Shown: positions 32,212-35,052 of the stretch, piece after piece
Position numbering within the stretch: position 1 is the first letter of the stretch
How the letters are laid out: each line of letters opens with the position of its first letter
The notes under the pieces: generated by a model
The model's input: the letters and a program-made list of their open reading frames with translations, nothing else
What the model was told of the DNA's origin: nothing
Databases searched by the model: none
Program-made: the position numbers and the translations under genes
DNA from: Casp-actino8 sp964563545
Lineage (GTDB): Bacteria > Actinomycetota > Acidimicrobiia > Acidimicrobiales > Ilumatobacteraceae
DNA length: 35,052 nt
Reading direction: 5' to 3'
Assembly: GCA_964563545.1 (NCBI GenBank)
Contig: CAZLXB010000017.1
Coordinates: 1 to 35,052 of the forward strand

Positions 32212-32850
32212 GTGAGTGACCTCGAGTTCTTCTTCGATCCGGTGTGCCCGTGGGCCTGGATCACATCGCGCTGGGTCGAGGAGGTGTCGTCGCAGCGCTC
32301 GTACGACGTGCGCTGGCGGTTCATCTCCCTGAAGCTCCTCAACGCCGAGAACAAAGCCGAGTGGTACACCGATCAATACAAGCGCTGGCATGCAATGGGC
32401 CACGAGGCGCTGCGTGTGGCCGCCCGTCTCGATGCTGAACTCGGCAACGAGGCGGTGTTCGCGCTCTACACCGCGATCGGCACCGAAGGTCATGTGAAGG
32501 GTCGTCGCGACGACTACGCAGCGAGCACCGAAGCCTTCGTGGGCGAGTGCCTCGACATCGCCGGTCTCGATCGGTCATACATCACGGCCGCCTTCGACGA
32601 GCAGTTCGATGCGCGCATCGCCGCCGATACCGAGTTGGCGTTGTCGCGAACGGGTCGTGACGTCGGTACTCCGATTCTGACGTTCAGGCCCGGTCGTCCC
32701 GATGAGGGTTCGTTCTTCGGGCCGGTCATCGCCCGGATTCCGCGTGGACCCGAGGCGTTGCGTCTGTGGGACGCCGTCGAGGTCGTTGCCACCACTCCGG
32801 GAGTGGCCGAACTCAAGCGCTCCCTGCGGGACACCCCCAACTTCTCGTAA
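32212..32850 (+). CDS. DsbA-superfamily protein (FrnE/Rv2466c-like), single active-site Cys
   Basis: A 212-aa thioredoxin-fold protein with a helical insertion. The N terminus FFFDPVCPWAWITSRW resembles the mycothiol-dependent Rv2466c family of actinobacteria, in which the motif is CPWC. Here it is CPWA (C12, A15), so a two-cysteine redox cycle is impossible and a one-cysteine, thiol-conjugate mechanism is more likely (inference). VGTPILTF supplies the cis-proline loop. There is no signal peptide, so it is cytoplasmic. GTG 32212 has GGGAGG 8 nt upstream. It lies between infB and rbfA, an unusual insertion in this conserved operon, and its TAA is part of the rbfA -10 box. Confidence 0.85.
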   Translation: MSDLEFFFDPVCPWAWITSRWVEEVSSQRSYDVRWRFISLKLLNAENKAEWYTDQYKRWHAMGHEALRVAARLDAELGNEAVFALYTAIGTEGHVKGRRDDYAASTEAFVGECLDIAGLDRSYITAAFDEQFDARIAADTELALSRTGRDVGTPILTFRPGRPDEGSFFGPVIARIPRGPEALRLWDAVEVVATTPGVAELKRSLRDTPNFS

Positions 32851-32853
32851 TCT
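32848..32853 (+). promoter_or_regulatory. -10 box TAATCT for rbfA, overlapping a stop codon
   Basis: TAATCT fits TAnnnT, lies exactly 6 nt before GTG 32860, and its first three bases are the TAA stop of the preceding gene. Confidence 0.5.
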
Positions 32854-32859
32854 GACCAC

Positions 32860-33261
32860 GTGAACCGTCCCCGTAAATCCAGTGGTTCACGGGGGTCGTC
32901 GCGGGCCTATCCACGAGCCGTCCGGCTCGGCGAGTCGCTGCGTGAAGTCATCGCCGACGAACTCGTGCGCATCGACGACGAAAAACTCTCTTTCGTGACG
33001 ATCACTCGGGTCGAGGTCGACTCCGAGATGAACCGCGCCGTCGTCTATTTCGACTCACTGAGCGGCGAAGAGGGCGATGCTGAGATCATCGAAGCATTCG
33101 ATGATCATCGCATCCGCCTGCAGAGTTCGGTGGGTCGGCAGATCCGTGCCAAGAAAACACCGATCCTGTCGTTTCGGGTGGACGAAGTGATTCGATCAGC
33201 GGAGCGGATCGAGAAGATCCTGCGCGAGAACCCGAGCCCGGCCCGTTTCGAAGAGGACTGA
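32860..33261 (+). CDS. rbfA: Ribosome-binding factor A
   Basis: A 133-aa KH-fold protein assisting late maturation of 16S rRNA in the 30S subunit. After a basic tail (residues 1-20) come RLGESLREVIADEL, VTITRVEVDSEMNRAVVYFD and the PILSFRVDEVIRSAERIEKIL segment that includes the family's F-x-x-D and helix. GTG 32860 is supported by the TAATCT box. The next gene, truB, starts 9 nt downstream; nrnA, which often separates rbfA and truB in actinobacteria, is absent. Confidence 0.94.
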   Translation: MNRPRKSSGSRGSSRAYPRAVRLGESLREVIADELVRIDDEKLSFVTITRVEVDSEMNRAVVYFDSLSGEEGDAEIIEAFDDHRIRLQSSVGRQIRAKKTPILSFRVDEVIRSAERIEKILRENPSPARFEED

Positions 33262-33270
33262 CGGCCGGGT

Positions 33271-34245
33271 ATGGCGCGTCGCAAGCCGCCGCAGGTGCAC
33301 GGCCTGCTCGTGATCGACAAACCGGCGGGCTGCACGAGTCACGACGTGGTCGACCGGATCCGTCAGCGGCTCGGTGAACGTCGGGTCGGACACGCCGGCA
33401 CACTCGATCCCGACGCGACCGGTGTCCTCCTGGTGGGAGTCGGTGCGGCGACGCGGCTCATGCGATTCATGGATCTCGTGAATCGCGACGGCCACATGGT
33501 GTCGGAGAAGTCGTACACGGGGGAAGTGGTGCTCGGCACCGAGACGTCCTCACTCGACGCCAGTGGGGAAACCGTGGCGACCCACGACATGTCCGAGGTG
33601 ATCGCCCGACTGGAGTCCGAGGGGGGACTGGCATACGCGCAGTCGGTGGTCGATGCCCATCTCGTGGGTGAGATCATGCAGGTACCGCCCATGGTCTCGG
33701 CGATCCGGGTGGATGGCAAGCGCCTGCACGAACTGGCTCGTGAAGGCGTCGAGATCGAGCGCGAAGCTCGTCCGGTTGTCGTGAGTCGATTCATCGTGAC
33801 TTCCGTGCGAAACGGTGTGATCTCGATCGATGTCACGTGTTCGTCGGGCACCTTCATCCGAACCTTGGCGGCCGACCTCGGTCGTCTCATGGGTGGAGGA
33901 GCTCACCTGCGTCATCTCCGCCGCACTTCGGTGGGCGCGTTCGGCATCGCCGAGGCGGCCGGTATCGAAGACGCGCCACTCCTGCCGGTAGCGGCGGCGG
34001 TTCGGGGACTGAGCACTCTTGTCGTGTCGGGAGAAGAGGCCGAGTCGATGCGCCGAGTGGCGGCGACCGGCAAGGTTCTTCCCGTTGATCGATTCGCGAC
34101 GATCGGACCCGAGCCGTGGGCGGTGATCGCCGATGGAGACCTGCTTGCGATCTACGAATCGTTCAGCAACGCCAAGGTCGGCGAGGGCATGGCCAGGCCA
34201 GCGGTCAGCCTCGCTTCGCCGACGACGTCGTCGGCGAACCCATGA
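33271..34245 (+). CDS. truB: tRNA pseudouridine-55 synthase
   Basis: A 324-aa enzyme that makes pseudouridine 55 in the T loop of tRNAs. The N terminus GLLVIDKPAGCTSHDVV and the catalytic RVGHAGTLDPDATGVLLVG with D46 are clear. SYTGEVVLGTET, QVPPMVSAIRVDGKRLHELAR and CSSGTFIRTLAADLG follow. A C-terminal extension of about 40 residues ends in SPTTSSANP and overlaps the convergent hydrolase gene by 41 bp, at a 24-bp palindrome. ribF does not follow, unlike many genomes. Confidence 0.95.
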   Translation: MARRKPPQVHGLLVIDKPAGCTSHDVVDRIRQRLGERRVGHAGTLDPDATGVLLVGVGAATRLMRFMDLVNRDGHMVSEKSYTGEVVLGTETSSLDASGETVATHDMSEVIARLESEGGLAYAQSVVDAHLVGEIMQVPPMVSAIRVDGKRLHELAREGVEIEREARPVVVSRFIVTSVRNGVISIDVTCSSGTFIRTLAADLGRLMGGGAHLRHLRRTSVGAFGIAEAAGIEDAPLLPVAAAVRGLSTLVVSGEEAESMRRVAATGKVLPVDRFATIGPEPWAVIADGDLLAIYESFSNAKVGEGMARPAVSLASPTTSSANP

Positions 34246-35052
34246 TCTTGTGACACCAGTCGAGGACGACCTTCGAGTACTGCTCGGTGTGGAAGAGCAT
34301 CAACTGGTGCCGACCATCGGGTAGCACGAAGAACTCGACCGGCCCGCTCGTGGCGTCGACCACCCGTTGAGCGACCTTGACGGGGAACGTGGGATCGTTC
34401 TCGCCGACGGCGTACAGGATCGGCCGCGTGTTCTCGGCCAGCGGCACCGCCGGGTCGTAACGCATGATCGATGCCCACGACGACATGTCGTACATCCACG
34501 TGTTGTAGGGGTCGGCCTTCTTCTGTTCCTTGGCCCCCACGTAGCCGTAGTCGGCGTCGAAGTCGAAATAGCGGTCGATGTCGAGTCGGAAGCGGGTGCC
34601 CCACACTTTCTCGATCTTCTCGTAAGCCTCGCTGCGGAACGGGTTGTCCGGCGGGATGAGCGGTGAACCGGGGATGGCGAAGCCCATGAGGATCGCTCCG
34701 GCGAACACATCGGTGGCGGCGAGAGCCGAATACGCCGCGGCCGATCCGAGCGACGACCCCGTGATGAACACCGGAAGCCCCGTCGTCTCCTTGATGTGCT
34801 CGCCGTACATGACCGCAGCGTCGACCCACTGCTGGAGTGTGAACTGACCCGGACGTTGCGAGATGCACGAACGACCGTGACCGGGTGCGTCCATCGACCA
34901 GATGTCGACTCCCTGTCGGGCGTGATGGGCGCAGAAGTTGTCATAGATGCCGCCGTGGCTGGCGATTCCGTGCTGGATGAGGAGGGCGTGCGTCGGCTCG
35001 GGTCCGGAGAACCGGTACGAGAACACTTCACCCAGCACGTATTCGTCGCGTC
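34205..35052 (-). CDS. Alpha/beta hydrolase (monoacylglycerol lipase-like), 5' end outside window
   Basis: A serine hydrolase of the alpha/beta fold. The sequence in the window shows HALLIQHGIASHGGIYDNF (oxyanion region), DIWSMDAPGHGRS, the nucleophile elbow TGSSLGSAAAYS, the acid in VGENDPTFP and the histidine in DGRHQLM. The substrate is unknown; a lysophospholipase or monoacylglycerol lipase type is suggested. GTG 35038 could start it, but the frame stays open to the edge with coding-like residues (DEYVLGEVFSYRF), so it is probably truncated. It ends in SPTTSSAKRG, mirroring TruB's end because both read the same palindrome. Confidence 0.88.
   Translation of the reverse strand, partial: RDEYVLGEVFSYRFSGPEPTHALLIQHGIASHGGIYDNFCAHHARQGVDIWSMDAPGHGRSCISQRPGQFTLQQWVDAAVMYGEHIKETTGLPVFITGSSLGSAAAYSALAATDVFAGAILMGFAIPGSPLIPPDNPFRSEAYEKIEKVWGTRFRLDIDRYFDFDADYGYVGAKEQKKADPYNTWMYDMSSWASIMRYDPAVPLAENTRPILYAVGENDPTFPVKVAQRVVDATSGPVEFFVLPDGRHQLMLFHTEQYSKVVLDWCHKIMGSPTTSSAKRG
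34215..34238. terminator. Perfect 24-bp palindrome in overlapping convergent gene ends
   Basis: The half-site TTCGCCGACGAC is followed immediately by its exact reverse complement. It lies within the 41-bp overlap between truB (+) and the hydrolase (-), so either transcript could form a strong hairpin near its 3' end. There is no T-tract, so it is a candidate bidirectional terminator or 3'-end stabiliser rather than a canonical one. Confidence 0.6.

Noticed and set aside
29340..32369. Very long minus-strand open frame of about 1000 codons opposite infB
   Set aside because: It runs through the N block and is low-complexity Thr/Arg text opposite IF-2, whose + strand GTPase motifs are unambiguous.

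Overview
The window is a dense, GC-rich stretch of chromosomal housekeeping DNA from an actinobacterium. The gene order is the classic actinobacterial one: murI-rph-rdgB; then comM/yifB-dprA-xerC-sigma(FliA/WhiG)-M23-like-rpsB-tsf-pyrH-frr-cdsA-dxr-rseP-ispG; then proS and rimP-nusA-infB-rbfA-truB. The frequent GTG/TTG starts, many apparently leaderless genes and the missing ylxR and nrnA suggest a deep-branching lineage such as Acidimicrobiia. That placement is inference. I see no phage, IS element, CRISPR array or toxin system.

Layout. 1-110: 17-bp tandem repeats and a promoter. 111-3498: TrmB-like regulator, glutamate racemase, RNase PH and RdgB on the + strand. 3530-4624 (-): a D-threonine-aldolase-type PLP enzyme. 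4625-4944: an assembly gap inside a 12-bp repeat, then tRNA-Leu(UAG). 4945-8881: a small EthD-like protein, a cysteine-rich HTH regulator (-), and two adjacent fold-type II PLP enzymes starting at a palindrome. 8898-10516: beta-carbonic anhydrase (-) divergent from an orphan ClpP, then a lipoprotein (-). 10618-23843: a long + strand run covering DNA uptake/recombination, a sigma factor, translation factors, phospholipid and MEP-isoprenoid enzymes and a site-2 protease. 23845-27210 (-): an unknown 121-aa protein, ManA and ProS. 27211-34245 (+): an attenuator-like leader and the rimP-nusA-infB-(DsbA-like)-rbfA-truB operon. 34205-35052 (-): an alpha/beta hydrolase cut by the window edge.

Genes are tightly packed. 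Same-strand neighbours often overlap by 1-4 bases (TTGA, TGATG, GTGA, ATGA), and convergent pairs have abutting or overlapping stops. At least ten start codons follow a TAnnnT or nAnnnT hexamer by 6-8 nt, which is the pattern of leaderless transcripts and which I used to choose several starts.

Most notable observations: (1) the recurrent leaderless promoter signature, including two divergent promoters with identical geometry and stop codons reused as -10 boxes; (2) a UUCG hairpin plus intrinsic terminator ahead of rimP-nusA-infB; (3) a perfect 24-bp palindrome inside the overlapping 3' ends of truB and the hydrolase; (4) an inverted repeat with 15-bp arms directly before the ribosome site of the unknown 121-aa gene; (5) an M23/LytM-like protein lacking its catalytic residues between the sigma factor and rpsB; (6) a gap in infB whose flanks are an identical 55-bp sequence, so that collapsing them restores the reading frame. 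I found no clear new defence or mobile system.
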